Shown here in pieces: positions 35,854 through 43,982 of a stretch of 64,000 nucleotides of DNA. Below the pieces are notes generated by a model, which was given only the letters and a program-made list of their open reading frames with translations, ran no database searches and was not told where the DNA came from. A program made the translations under genes and the position numbers. How positions within the stretch are numbered: position 1 is the first letter of the stretch; every line of letters begins with the position of its first letter. The stretch comes from Clostridia bacterium (GTDB lineage Bacteria > Bacillota > Clostridia > Oscillospirales > Acutalibacteraceae): positions 124,001 to 188,000 of the forward strand of contig JAFTLT010000009.1 of the NCBI GenBank assembly GCA_017452785.1, written 5' to 3'.

Positions 35854-37056
35854 ATGGCAGACCTTAAATCATTAAAAGCAACGAAATTTATAAATGTGCT
35901 TTCGCATCGTCAGGCAAAATTTGAGGTTGCACAGGCAGAGTTCCCTAATTTTTCAGATAATGCAAGCGTGCTTGCTAAGGCTCTGCATCCGAAGCGTCAG
36001 TATCTTAAGATAGAGAGCATTCAGGAAAGAGGCGAGGACTGTAAGAGCTTCACTCTTGTGCCTGACGAAGAAAAAGGTACAACATCACTGGCATATTTTG
36101 GTGCAGGTAAGTATCTGACAGTTTTTGAAACAATTGAAGGTATGCCCGTTACAAGAGCGTATTCCATTTCGTCTTCACCTAAAGATTCACTTGAGGGCAA
36201 ATATGTGCTGACAATAAAGCTCGTTGACGGCGGCCTTATGTCAAAGTATATCTTCGATACCTGGGAAGTAGGCTCAAAGGTTGAGGTTTCCGCACCTGCA
36301 GGCAACTTTGAATATCAGCCTCTCAGAGATGCAAAGAAGGTTATCTGTCTTGCAGGCGGCAGCGGTATTACTCCATTCATTTCAATGGCAAACGCAATTA
36401 ATGACGGTGACGAAGACTTTGAAATGACACTTCTTTACGGCAGCAGAAACAGTGAGTGCATTCTCTTTAAGGATGAGCTTGCAGAGCTCGAAAAGAAGTG
36501 CGATAAGATTAAGGTTATCCACGTGCTCAGCGAAGAAAAGGGTAAGGCTAAAAAAGATACAGAAAAAGGATTTATTTCAGCTGAGCTTATTAAGAAGTAC
36601 GCTCCCGAAAATGAACCTTACTCAGTTTTCCTTTGCGGACCGCAGCAGATGTACGCTTTTGTTGACAATGAGCTTGAAAAATTAGGACTTGAAAAGAAGT
36701 TCGTCCGTCACGAAATGTTCGGTGAATTCCATAATCCTGTAACTCAGGCAGACTACCCCTCAGAAGTGCCTGAAACAGTTAAAATCACTGTTTCAATTCA
36801 GGATAACACATATACTGTTGAAGGTAAAACAGGAGACAGTGTTATGCAGACACTTGAAAAAAACGGCATAGCAGTGCCTGCACGCTGCAGAAGCGGTGAG
36901 TGCGGCTTCTGTCATTCGCATCTTCTTTCAGGCAAGGTTTATGTGCCGAAAAATCTTGAGTACCGCAGACTTGCCGACTATAAATTCGGTTGTATTCATC
37001 CGTGCTGCAGTTTCCCTCTTACAGATCTTGTTATGGATGTTCCTGCTGCAAAATAA
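35854..37056 (+). CDS. FAD/NAD(P)-binding reductase with C-terminal 2Fe-2S domain
   Basis: This 400-aa protein contains a ferredoxin-reductase FAD domain (TRAYSISSSPKDS, the R-x-Y-S motif near residue 100), an NAD(P) domain (VICLAGGSGITPFISMA, then VFLCGPQQMYAF) and a plant-type 2Fe-2S ferredoxin domain whose ligands are CRSGECGFC plus a Cys in FGCIHPCC. It resembles the reductase subunits of oxygenases and flavodoxin reductases. GGAGG precedes ATG 35854. It begins one base after the CrtI-like gene, which suggests it reduces that enzyme. A terminator follows. Confidence 0.9.
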   Translation: MADLKSLKATKFINVLSHRQAKFEVAQAEFPNFSDNASVLAKALHPKRQYLKIESIQERGEDCKSFTLVPDEEKGTTSLAYFGAGKYLTVFETIEGMPVTRAYSISSSPKDSLEGKYVLTIKLVDGGLMSKYIFDTWEVGSKVEVSAPAGNFEYQPLRDAKKVICLAGGSGITPFISMANAINDGDEDFEMTLLYGSRNSECILFKDELAELEKKCDKIKVIHVLSEEKGKAKKDTEKGFISAELIKKYAPENEPYSVFLCGPQQMYAFVDNELEKLGLEKKFVRHEMFGEFHNPVTQADYPSEVPETVKITVSIQDNTYTVEGKTGDSVMQTLEKNGIAVPARCRSGECGFCHSHLLSGKVYVPKNLEYRRLADYKFGCIHPCCSFPLTDLVMDVPAAK

Positions 37057-37065
37057 GTCAATATG

Positions 37066-37098
37066 AGACCTTTGCTGTTTTAGCAGAGGTCTTTTTTA
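37066..37098 (+). terminator. Terminator after the redox operon
   Basis: An 11-bp stem, AGACCTTTGCT with AGCAGAGGTCT (one G-U pair), is followed by six T residues. Confidence 0.88.
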
Positions 37099-37244
37099 TT
37101 CAACAGCTGATGATTTCGGCGCAATGATTTATTTACAACAGTTTAGCAATTGTTTAACAAATGATATGTAGAATTATTGCTATAATAAATCGTGACAAGA
37201 TGTAACAGAACTTGAGGGTAAAGTTGTTATATTTGGAGGAGTAT

Positions 37245-38711
37245 ATGGAAAAGCAACAGATACATGCAATTGTTGAAAATCAAAAAGCATATTTTGATTC
37301 CGGTGCAACAAAATGCGTTGATGTGAGAATTGGTTATCTCAAAAAAATTAAAGAGTACATAATTAAAAATGAAAGCACAATTGCAGCTGCGCTTAAAGCA
37401 GATCTTGGCAAAAGTGCTTATGAGTCATATCTTTGCGAAATTGCAGTAGTTTTGGCAGAAGTAAACTATATGCTTAAAAACATAAGAAGGCTAACTAAAA
37501 ATAAAACAGTACCCACACCCTTTGGTCAGCAGCTGTCACACAGTTATGTCAGACCGACACCCTATGGCACTGTGCTTGTTATGAGCCCGTGGAACTATCC
37601 CTTTATGCTGACTATACCGCCTGTTATTGATGCTGTTGCCGCAGGTAATACCTGCATTGTTAAAACAAGTGCTTATTCACCTAACACAAGTAAACTCGTT
37701 AAGGATATGCTTGAGAGCATTTTCCCTCAGGAGTATGTCAGTGTCATAACCGGTGGCAGAGAGGAAAACACATATCTGCTTGATGAAAAGTTTGATTATA
37801 TTTTCTTCACCGGCAGCAAAAATGTTGGCAAGCTCATTCTCAGAAAGGCTGCAGAAAATTTAACACCTGTAACTCTTGAGCTTGGCGGTAAGAGCCCGAC
37901 TATTGTTGATGAAACAGCAAGCCTAAGAATTGCTGCAAGACGACTTGTTTTCGGCAAGGGCTTCAATGTCGGTCAGACATGTGTTGCACCAGACTATGTT
38001 TATGTTCACCGCAGCATCAAAGATAAATTTCTTACGCTTGTTAAGGAAGAGATTACCCGTCAGTTCGGTGATTGCCTGAATAATGAGTATTACGGCTGCA
38101 TAATAAATGATAAGCATTTCGAGCGAGTGTGCTCGCTTATTGATCATAGTAAAGTTATTCATGGTGGCAAGAGCGACCCCGCAACAAGAAAAATTCAGAT
38201 GACAGTAATGGATAATGTAACATGGGACGATGCTGTAATGAAAGAAGAAATATTCGGCCCGATTATCCCTGTTCTCACCTATGACAGACTCGATGATGTT
38301 ATAGCTGAAATTAAAAAGCGTGACAAGCCGTTGGCACTTTATATTTTCTCGTCAAGCAAGGCTAATATAGAAAAAGTTCATTCATCATGTTCTTTTGGCG
38401 GCGGCTGCATCAACGAAACTGATATACATGTTATTACAACAGCTATGGGCTTCGGTGGTGTTGGTGAAAGCGGTATGGGTCAGTATCACGGTAAAGACGG
38501 CTTTGATACCTTTACACACTACACAAGTATTGTTGACAAAAAGACATGGATTGATTTGGGCCAGCGTTATCAGCCCTACAATAAAATGAATCTCTGGTTT
38601 TCCAGAAACCTTAATTTTGGTTCAACTATCCACAAAACTCTGAAAATGGATTGCAATACTCTTCCAAATTCTTTTAATGAGCTTTTAGGTTTCTATTTCA
38701 GAAAAAAATAA
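37245..38711 (+). CDS. Aldehyde dehydrogenase (class-3-like)
   Basis: This 488-aa NAD(P)-dependent enzyme oxidises aldehydes to acids. MSPWNYPFMLTIPPVIDAVA and CIVKTSAYSPNTS form the cofactor site. FTGSKNVGKLILRKAAENL and LELGGKSPTIVD contain the general-base Glu. FNVGQTCVAPDYV carries the nucleophilic Cys, and EEIFGPIIPVL follows. Lack of the ~20-residue N-terminal extension, together with the sequence pattern, fits the ALDH3/YwdH group that handles medium- and long-chain fatty aldehydes. GGAGG lies before ATG 37245. A TATAAT at 37181-37186 may be its -10, but no good -35 is seen. Confidence 0.9.
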   Translation: MEKQQIHAIVENQKAYFDSGATKCVDVRIGYLKKIKEYIIKNESTIAAALKADLGKSAYESYLCEIAVVLAEVNYMLKNIRRLTKNKTVPTPFGQQLSHSYVRPTPYGTVLVMSPWNYPFMLTIPPVIDAVAAGNTCIVKTSAYSPNTSKLVKDMLESIFPQEYVSVITGGREENTYLLDEKFDYIFFTGSKNVGKLILRKAAENLTPVTLELGGKSPTIVDETASLRIAARRLVFGKGFNVGQTCVAPDYVYVHRSIKDKFLTLVKEEITRQFGDCLNNEYYGCIINDKHFERVCSLIDHSKVIHGGKSDPATRKIQMTVMDNVTWDDAVMKEEIFGPIIPVLTYDRLDDVIAEIKKRDKPLALYIFSSSKANIEKVHSSCSFGGGCINETDIHVITTAMGFGGVGESGMGQYHGKDGFDTFTHYTSIVDKKTWIDLGQRYQPYNKMNLWFSRNLNFGSTIHKTLKMDCNTLPNSFNELLGFYFRKK

Positions 38712-38715
38712 AATC

Positions 38716-38750
38716 TTCCCCGAACTTATAATTCGGGGAAAAATTTTTTA
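38716..38750. terminator. Bidirectional terminator between aldehyde dehydrogenase and the polyferredoxin gene
   Basis: A perfect 9-bp stem, TTCCCCGAA with TTCGGGGAA, is followed by a T-run on the plus strand and a U-rich tail on the minus strand. Confidence 0.88.
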
Positions 38751-39620
38751 TTCGCATTTATTTTTTACAGCTATTTGCAGTGCATCAACCGGACATTCGC
38801 TGACACATTTACCGCAGCGGATACACTCGGTACTGTCAGGAATTTTAGTCGGATCAACATTCATTTTGCACACCCTTGCACATTTGCCGCAGCTGACACA
38901 TTTGCTCTCATCACACCTGAGTTTAAAAACGGAAATCTTATTGAAAGCACTGTAAATTGCACCTAAGGGGCAGATGTATTTGCAGAAGGGTCTGTAAATT
39001 ATGAGGGAAACTATAACGAGTACCACAAGTATAACAACCTTATAAGCATATAGCCATCCTATTGAAGCGCGTATGCCCTCGTTCAAAACAGCAAGAGGCA
39101 ACCCGCCCTCTAAGGTTCCTGCAGGGCAAATATATTTGCAGAACCATGGATCACTCATTTTATATTCGTCAAGCGCAAACATCGGCAAAATGATAACAAA
39201 CAAAGCAAGGATAACATATTTCAGATATCTGAGTATTTTATCGCCTTTGAAAGTCTTTATCTTTTTGAAAAAGGGTATTTTGTGAATAAGGTCCTGAATC
39301 AAACCAAACGGACAAAGCCAGCCGCAGACAAATCTGCCGCAAACAGCACCGACGAACATAAGAAATCCGATAACATAAAAGGCAAATTTATGACTGCCTG
39401 AGCCAAAGACAGCCTGAAGTGCACCTATGGGGCAAGAGCCCAACGCACCGGGGCAGGAGTAGCAGTTAAGGCCGGGTACACAAAAATATTTAAGCTTTCC
39501 GGTGTATATTTTGCCCTTTAAAAAACCTGTTATAAAGCTGTTGGTTACAACGCCCCAGACAGCCTGAAACTTGTGACGAAAGGAGTCACTGTATAATTTT
39601 TTCTTTTTGCTTTTATCCAA
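38748..39620 (-). CDS. 4Fe-4S membrane polyferredoxin (NapH/CcoG-like)
   Basis: This 290-aa protein has about four membrane helices and several cysteine groups. The first are [16 protein letters not shown] and [23 protein letters not shown] and [14 protein letters not shown] follow. Two ferredoxin clusters near the C-terminus are [17 protein letters not shown] and [15 protein letters not shown]. It resembles NapH/MauN/RdxA electron-transfer proteins and would carry electrons across or along the membrane. The start appears to be TTG 39620, whose codon overlaps the stop of the 48-aa CxxC gene upstream, with GGAG about 10 bases before. No catalytic partner such as a reductase is in the window. 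Confidence 0.85.
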   Translation of the reverse strand: MDKSKKKKLYSDSFRHKFQAVWGVVTNSFITGFLKGKIYTGKLKYFCVPGLNCYSCPGALGSCPIGALQAVFGSGSHKFAFYVIGFLMFVGAVCGRFVCGWLCPFGLIQDLIHKIPFFKKIKTFKGDKILRYLKYVILALFVIILPMFALDEYKMSDPWFCKYICPAGTLEGGLPLAVLNEGIRASIGWLYAYKVVILVVLVIVSLIIYRPFCKYICPLGAIYSAFNKISVFKLRCDESKCVSCGKCARVCKMNVDPTKIPDSTECIRCGKCVSECPVDALQIAVKNKCE

Positions 39621-39759
39621 TTCCTATACACTCCAGACATACACGAATTGCTTTTGCAAGCACAATATCTGCTTCACCGCTATAAGCACCGAAAGCCATT
39701 AAGCCAAGACCGAGTAAGGCCGTGATTATGCCTTTATAGGGAACACTCTTTTTATTCAT
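39613..39759 (-). CDS. Small CxxC membrane protein (CD1871A-like), 48 aa
   Basis: The translation runs [19 protein letters not shown] at the start and ends [10 protein letters not shown]. It has one hydrophobic helix near residues 9-27, then a helix ending in a C-x2-C pair (residues 41 and 44). This matches what I recall of the CD1871A-family CxxC proteins encoded beside 4Fe-4S membrane proteins in Clostridia. It is upstream of, and overlaps, the polyferredoxin gene by eight bases, so the two are translationally coupled. The RBS is weak. Function unknown; the CxxC could carry electrons or bind metal. Confidence 0.72.
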   Translation of the reverse strand: MNKKSVPYKGIITALLGLGLMAFGAYSGEADIVLAKAIRVCLECIGIG

Positions 39760-39810
39760 ATAACCACTCTTTCTCTGTTATGTTTTTATAATATCATAAA
39801 TCAGCAAAAA

Positions 39811-39840
39811 TTTACAGTAATTTTTATAAAATACTATTAT
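39811..39840 (+). promoter_or_regulatory. Possible promoter for azlCD
   Basis: TTTACA (39811-39816) and TATTAT (39835-39840) are 18 bases apart in an A+T-rich region, about 75 bases before azlC. An imperfect GAGGA/TCCTC hairpin lies at 39872-39889, just before the Shine-Dalgarno. Confidence 0.4.
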
Positions 39841-39914
39841 TTTTATAAATTGGAAAAATGAAGCGCTTTTTGAGGAATATAATATCCTCGTTATTATTAA
39901 GGAGGTGTTATGCT

Positions 39915-40649
39915 GTGAAAGCTCTGAGCAAAGAAAAGATAAGTATGCTTAAAAGAGCTGCCTATGTTGCTTTTCCACATTCTCTGCCTATTCTTGCAGG
40001 TTACGGTTTTTTAGGTCTTGCATACGGAATATGTATGAGCGTTAACGGTCTTTCACCTTGGTATACATTTTTTATGTGTTGGTTGGTTTACGGTGGCTCA
40101 ACGCAGATTGTCGGTGTGAGTCTGCTCACTGCTGCGTTTGACCCTCTCAACGCATTTATAATAACCTTTGTGCTTTGTGCAAGGCACATCTTTTATGGCA
40201 TATCTATGCTTGAAAAATATAAAAATCTCGGACTCAAGAAAATTTATATGATATTCGGTATGGTAGACGAAACCTTTGCCATTAACTATTCCGCTGAGCC
40301 GCCAAAGGATGTTGACAGGGGATGGTTTATGTTTTTTGTCACTATCTTTAATCAGGTTTATTGGGTAATAGGTTCAACCTTGGGTGCTGTTTTAGGCACA
40401 TTGATTAATTTCAGCACCGAGGGTATTGAATTTGTTATGACTTCAATGTTTGTTGTTATCTTTATGGAACAGTGGAAAAAGGATAAAAGCCACTTAAGCG
40501 CATATTTAGGTCTTGCAATTTCTGCTGTTTGCCTTGCCGTATTCGGTGCTGATAATTTTATAATTCCGTCTATGATAGGCATATTCCTGTCTCTGACTCT
40601 TTCAAAGAAGTATCTTGAGAGAAAGGTGGGCGACGAAAATGACCTTTAA
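39915..40649 (+). CDS. azlC: AzlC-family branched-chain amino-acid exporter subunit
   Basis: This 244-aa membrane protein shows [39 protein letters not shown] and [13 protein letters not shown], all typical of AzlC, the large subunit of the two-component branched-chain amino-acid exporter. About seven helices are visible. The start is GTG 39915, 9 bases after AGGAGG. An out-of-frame ATG-CTG-TGA at 39910-39918 overlaps that start. azlD follows with an 11-base overlap. Confidence 0.9.
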   Translation: MKALSKEKISMLKRAAYVAFPHSLPILAGYGFLGLAYGICMSVNGLSPWYTFFMCWLVYGGSTQIVGVSLLTAAFDPLNAFIITFVLCARHIFYGISMLEKYKNLGLKKIYMIFGMVDETFAINYSAEPPKDVDRGWFMFFVTIFNQVYWVIGSTLGAVLGTLINFSTEGIEFVMTSMFVVIFMEQWKKDKSHLSAYLGLAISAVCLAVFGADNFIIPSMIGIFLSLTLSKKYLERKVGDENDL

Positions 40650-40965
40650 TGAAAAACTGATAACAATAGGCATGATAATTCTTGCAACACTGATAATGAG
40701 GTTTCTTCCTTTCATTATTTTTCCTGACAACAAACCTACACCCAAGTTTATTCAGTATATGGGCAAGGTTTTGCCGGGAGCAGTTTTCAGCCTGCTTATT
40801 ATTTATTCTCTCAAGAGTGTGGATATTCTTTCCGGCGGCCACGGTTTGCCTGAGCTTATTGCAATTGTTATAACAGAGCTGTGCCATTTGTGGAAAAAGC
40901 AGATGCTCATTTCAATTTGTGCAGGCACTGTCAGCTACATGCTGCTCGTGCAGTTTGTGTTTTGA
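40639..40965 (+). CDS. azlD: AzlD-family exporter subunit
   Basis: This 108-aa protein has four predicted helices with [17 protein letters not shown], typical of AzlD. It complexes with AzlC to export branched-chain amino acids or analogues. ATG 40639 is preceded by GAAAGGTGGG within azlC; the frame extends eight codons upstream without support. The gene ends one base before a terminator stem. Confidence 0.9.
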   Translation: MTFNEKLITIGMIILATLIMRFLPFIIFPDNKPTPKFIQYMGKVLPGAVFSLLIIYSLKSVDILSGGHGLPELIAIVITELCHLWKKQMLISICAGTVSYMLLVQFVF

Positions 40966-40990
40966 GGCGGTTATAAAACTGCCTTTTTAT
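40966..40990 (+). terminator. Terminator after azlCD
   Basis: GGCGGTT pairs with AACTGCC (one G-U pair) around a short loop, followed by TTTTTATT. It begins directly at the azlD stop. Confidence 0.75.
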
Positions 40991-40993
40991 TTC

Positions 40994-41022
40994 TTGACAG
41001 TAGACAATATATTTTATATAAT
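40994..41022 (+). promoter_or_regulatory. Perfect-consensus sigma-A promoter for the esterase gene
   Basis: TTGACA (40994-40999), 17 bases, TATAAT (41017-41022): both hexamers match consensus exactly. The esterase ATG is 33 bases downstream. Confidence 0.88.
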
Positions 41023-41055
41023 GTTAGCAATTTATTGTTGATGCGGAGAATTCAG

Positions 41056-42237
41056 ATGAAAAAACTTTTTCGTGCAATAAGAATACTTTTTCTGTTTTGT
41101 GTGCTTGTCGGATTGTCAACAGGTCTGTATTTTTATATAACTTCAGATGAGGAGGAATATTATTTCGTGTCACCCTTTAAAGAAAGCGAATATGTTGAAT
41201 ACAACCCAACAGAAGATAATGTCAAAGCTATTGGCAGAACTTATTATGAAAACGGTGTGCGCTATCTGTCACACTCAGGCAGCGGAGTTGAATTTCGCTT
41301 TAAAGGCGATTATGCCATAGTAAAGATCATCGGTGACGCTGTGGAAACACAGAGTGAAAACCATTATGCACGTTTTGCAATATATAAAAACGCTCAGCTT
41401 ATTGCTGATGAAACTGTCAGCCGTCCTGAGAAAACATTTCGTATTGAATCAGACTCAAATGATGAGCAGACTATCATCACAGTTATTAAACTTTCCGAGG
41501 CAAAACGCTCTGCTTTCGGTGTAGGCACAATAGGTGTTTTTTCTGACAGAAAGATTATGCCGACAGCTGATAAAGAGCTGAAAATTGAGTTTATAGGTGA
41601 TTCTATTACCTGTGGCTACGGTATTGATGAGGCAGATCCTGACGGTAATTTTTCTACTTCCACGGAAAACTTCACAAAGACTTATGCATATCTTACTGCA
41701 CAGAATCTTAATGCCGATTATTCTGTTGTTGCCTTTTCCGGCTACGGAGTAATTTCAGGCTTCACTTCAAACGGCATCAGAAATGAAGAAGCAACAGTAG
41801 GGCAGTATTACGATGAAAGTGTGTTTCTTTCTTACGGTAGAGCAATGCCTTGGTATTTTCCTGATTTTATAAGTGATATTGTTGTTATAAATCTCGGCAC
41901 CAACGATGCCTCCTATTGCTCAGGGAGCTATCAAAGGCGGCAGATGTTTATAAGTGAATATGTGTCTTTATTGCGTACAGTGCGAAGCTATAACCCTCAG
42001 GCACATATATTGTGCATTCTCGGTGATATGAATAACTATCTTTATTCTTCAATTGAGCAGGCAGTGGAGCAGTATAAATCTGAAACTGCTGATATGGCGG
42101 TTGAAGCAATGACGGTAGATTACCGCATGGATATTAACGACATAGTTATTGATGGCCATCCGGGATATATGTCAAATATTTATGCCGCAGGAGTGCTCAG
42201 TGAAAAAATTAATTCCCTTTTGCCGACCGTTAACTGA
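41056..42237 (+). CDS. Secreted/anchored SGNH esterase (CE2-like)
   Basis: This 393-aa protein has a membrane segment near residues 7-27 (signal anchor or signal peptide), a beta-rich N-terminal domain (about 45-170) and an SGNH hydrolase domain. The catalytic Ser is in FIGDSITCGYG near residue 183, the oxyanion Asn in LGTNDA near residue 281, and the Asp/His pair in DGHPG near residue 365. This jelly-roll-plus-SGNH layout is that of CE2 carbohydrate esterases, which deacetylate plant polysaccharides. CGGAGA precedes ATG 41056. There are no glycoside hydrolases nearby to confirm the substrate, and the lack of a lipobox suggests a retained anchor. Confidence 0.86.
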   Translation: MKKLFRAIRILFLFCVLVGLSTGLYFYITSDEEEYYFVSPFKESEYVEYNPTEDNVKAIGRTYYENGVRYLSHSGSGVEFRFKGDYAIVKIIGDAVETQSENHYARFAIYKNAQLIADETVSRPEKTFRIESDSNDEQTIITVIKLSEAKRSAFGVGTIGVFSDRKIMPTADKELKIEFIGDSITCGYGIDEADPDGNFSTSTENFTKTYAYLTAQNLNADYSVVAFSGYGVISGFTSNGIRNEEATVGQYYDESVFLSYGRAMPWYFPDFISDIVVINLGTNDASYCSGSYQRRQMFISEYVSLLRTVRSYNPQAHILCILGDMNNYLYSSIEQAVEQYKSETADMAVEAMTVDYRMDINDIVIDGHPGYMSNIYAAGVLSEKINSLLPTVN

Positions 42238-42261
42238 CTTTATGAAAAGAGGCGTAGTCTT

Positions 42262-43275
42262 TTGAAAGATATTTTTATGTTTTCTTTTAATGCGGTAATG
42301 CCGATATTGATTCTGTTTGTAATCGGTTATCTGCTCAGACGCATTGGTTTTGCGGATGAAAACTTTTTTAAAAAGGCAAATGCAATGGTTTTTAAAGTGT
42401 TTTTGCCTGTGCTTTTATTTAAAAATGTTTATGACATTGAGTCGCTTTCTCAGATTAACCTGCCTGCGATTGCATATTGTCTTTGCGCTGTTTTGGTTCT
42501 TTGTCTTATAGGCTTCATAACTGCAAAGCTGACAGCAAAAAGCAGAAACCAGACAGGTGTAATCACTCAGTGCACATTTCGCTCTAATTATGCCATAATC
42601 GGAATACCTCTTGCCGAAACACTCGGCGGTGCAGAGGCAGCGGGATTTGCGAGCATACTTTCAGCCTCGTCAATACCTCTTTTCAACGTGTTGGCAGTTA
42701 TTCTTCTGTCACATTACAGTGAGGATGAACATAATGCCAGTGTTAAAGCTACAATTAAAAAGACCGCAAAAAATCCGCTTATTATAGGTGTTCTTTCAGG
42801 TGTTGCTGCTGTTGCAATGCGTCAGCTCCTGCCTCTTAACGAAGCTATGGAGCCTATTTTTTCACTGCAAAGAGATTTGCCTTTTATTTACTCGGCAATA
42901 AGCAGCATTGCAAAAGGTACAACACCACTGGCTCTGATTGTTTTAGGTGCAAGGTTTGATTTTGCTGCTGTGAAAGGTCTTTTCAGGCAAATTGTTACTG
43001 CAACCTTTATGCGCCTTGTGGTTGCACCGCTTGTTGGTGTCGGCTGCGCAGTGCTTCTCAGTACCCGCTCAGGCTTCCTTAGTTTATCTGCAACCGAGTA
43101 CCCGGCACTTATATCTCTTTTTTCCACTCCGGTTGCTGTATCGAGTGCAGTTATGGTTGGGGAAATCGGCGGTGACGAGCAATTGGCAGGGCAGCTTGTT
43201 GTGTGGACAAGTGTTTTTTCAATGCTCAGCATGTTTGCAGTAATATTCATTATGAAAAGTACAGCATTAATTTAA
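42262..43275 (+). CDS. AEC-family transporter
   Basis: This 337-aa protein has about ten membrane helices and the AEC (auxin efflux carrier/malate permease) pattern: VMPILILFVIGYLLRRIGF at the N-terminus, FRSNYAIIGIPLA in the middle and a mirrored C-terminal half with SLFSTPVAVSSAVM. Bacterial members move organic acids or other small anions. The start is TTG 42262, 9 bases after AGAGG; ATG 42277 would drop five residues. It follows the esterase by 24 bases, so the two could be cotranscribed. Confidence 0.88.
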   Translation: MKDIFMFSFNAVMPILILFVIGYLLRRIGFADENFFKKANAMVFKVFLPVLLFKNVYDIESLSQINLPAIAYCLCAVLVLCLIGFITAKLTAKSRNQTGVITQCTFRSNYAIIGIPLAETLGGAEAAGFASILSASSIPLFNVLAVILLSHYSEDEHNASVKATIKKTAKNPLIIGVLSGVAAVAMRQLLPLNEAMEPIFSLQRDLPFIYSAISSIAKGTTPLALIVLGARFDFAAVKGLFRQIVTATFMRLVVAPLVGVGCAVLLSTRSGFLSLSATEYPALISLFSTPVAVSSAVMVGEIGGDEQLAGQLVVWTSVFSMLSMFAVIFIMKSTALI

Positions 43276-43294
43276 TTTGATTGGGAGTGTAATT

Positions 43295-43621
43295 ATGGAA
43301 CGAGAAGAAATATTTGTGCCGCTTCTGACTTGGCTTATAGGTGCTTCGAGAATTGGCGGAAAATATAATTACTATACCGGTTCAAGGGGGACGGATTCCT
43401 CTCTTGGTATGCTTGATAAAAAGGTTTTCAATTACCGCATCTGGCTTGAAAAGCTTGATGAAAGAGAAATACTCAAAGCAGCAGTTTATTACGGTGATAA
43501 ATGCTATGAGTGTCAGAATGAAGATGATGTGGAAGTTAAGGTATATGAGCCCGAACCGGAATGCCTCAGCGAGATTAAAGGCTGGATTGAAGAAAAATGC
43601 AGTTCATATCTTGATAATTAA
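43295..43621 (+). CDS. Hypothetical protein, 108 aa
   Basis: I do not recognise this family. The protein is soluble and acidic, with EEIFVPLLTWLIGASRIGGKY at the start split by a Gly turn, LDKKVFNYRIWLEKLDERE, a C-x2-C-like KCYECQNEDD near residue 70, and a Glu-rich, helical end. A possible SD (TTGGGAG) lies upstream of ATG 43295. It starts 20 bases after the AEC transporter and is followed by a strong terminator, so it probably ends that transcription unit. Codon usage resembles its neighbours. It may be a small Clostridia-specific protein. Confidence 0.65.
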   Translation: MEREEIFVPLLTWLIGASRIGGKYNYYTGSRGTDSSLGMLDKKVFNYRIWLEKLDEREILKAAVYYGDKCYECQNEDDVEVKVYEPEPECLSEIKGWIEEKCSSYLDN

Positions 43622-43640
43622 TTATATTTAATCAAAAAAC

Positions 43641-43671
43641 TTCTCCCTTTTTCTTTGGGAGAAATTTTTTT
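43641..43671 (+). terminator. Terminator before the pot operon
   Basis: TTCTCCC pairs with GGGAGAA around a 9-base loop, flanked by an A-run and followed by ATTTTTTT. The rest of the gap from 43672 to 43797 is A+T-rich with nothing I can assign. Confidence 0.85.
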
Positions 43672-43797
43672 GAAAATGACGAAAAAACTTTTTTTGAGGA
43701 TTTAAGAGAAAAACAGCGAAAATCAAAGCAATTTAAAGATTTCATCTAAATGCAGCAATTTTGAGCCGAGTTTTTGCCGAAAAATGCAAAAAAACTG

Positions 43798-43826
43798 TTG
43801 ACATTTGCTCAAAATTGTTCTATATT
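43798..43826 (+). promoter_or_regulatory. Sigma-A-type promoter for potABCD
   Basis: TTGACA (43798-43803), 17 bases, TATATT (43821-43826). It leaves a leader of roughly 150 bases before potA. Confidence 0.82.
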
Positions 43827-43836
43827 GTGTGTTATA

Positions 43837-43963
43837 AAAGATGTATATTTTTGCAATAATTCTGCAATTAAAAATCCCGGGGAAACGAGTGCTGTTTGCA
43901 TGTTTTCTTGGGATATTTATGAGCCAACATCTTTCTTATTCGAGCGCGCATGATTTTTCATGC
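43837..43963 (+). ncRNA. Structured 5' leader of potABCD, class unknown
   Basis: Several pairings nest in the leader. AAAGATGT (43837-43844) pairs with ACATCTTT (43927-43934) as an outer stem. TTGCA (43851-43855) pairs with TGCAA (43863-43867). ATCCC (43874-43878) pairs with GGGAT (43910-43914), enclosing GGGGAAACGAG. A separate hairpin, GCATGA-tttt-TCATGC (43948-43963), sits just before the Shine-Dalgarno. The arrangement looks like a multi-stem cis-regulatory RNA acting on translation. I could not match it to a riboswitch class I know, and no intrinsic terminator is visible in it. Confidence 0.45.
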
Positions 43964-43982
43964 AGGGAAAGGGGTTTTATCA

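Noticed and set aside
43837-43963. Assignment of the pot leader to guanidine, PRPP/ppGpp, preQ1, THF, fluoride or c-di-GMP riboswitches
   Set aside because: The conserved core sequences of those classes, as I remember them, are not present; GGGGAAACGAG alone is not sufficient.
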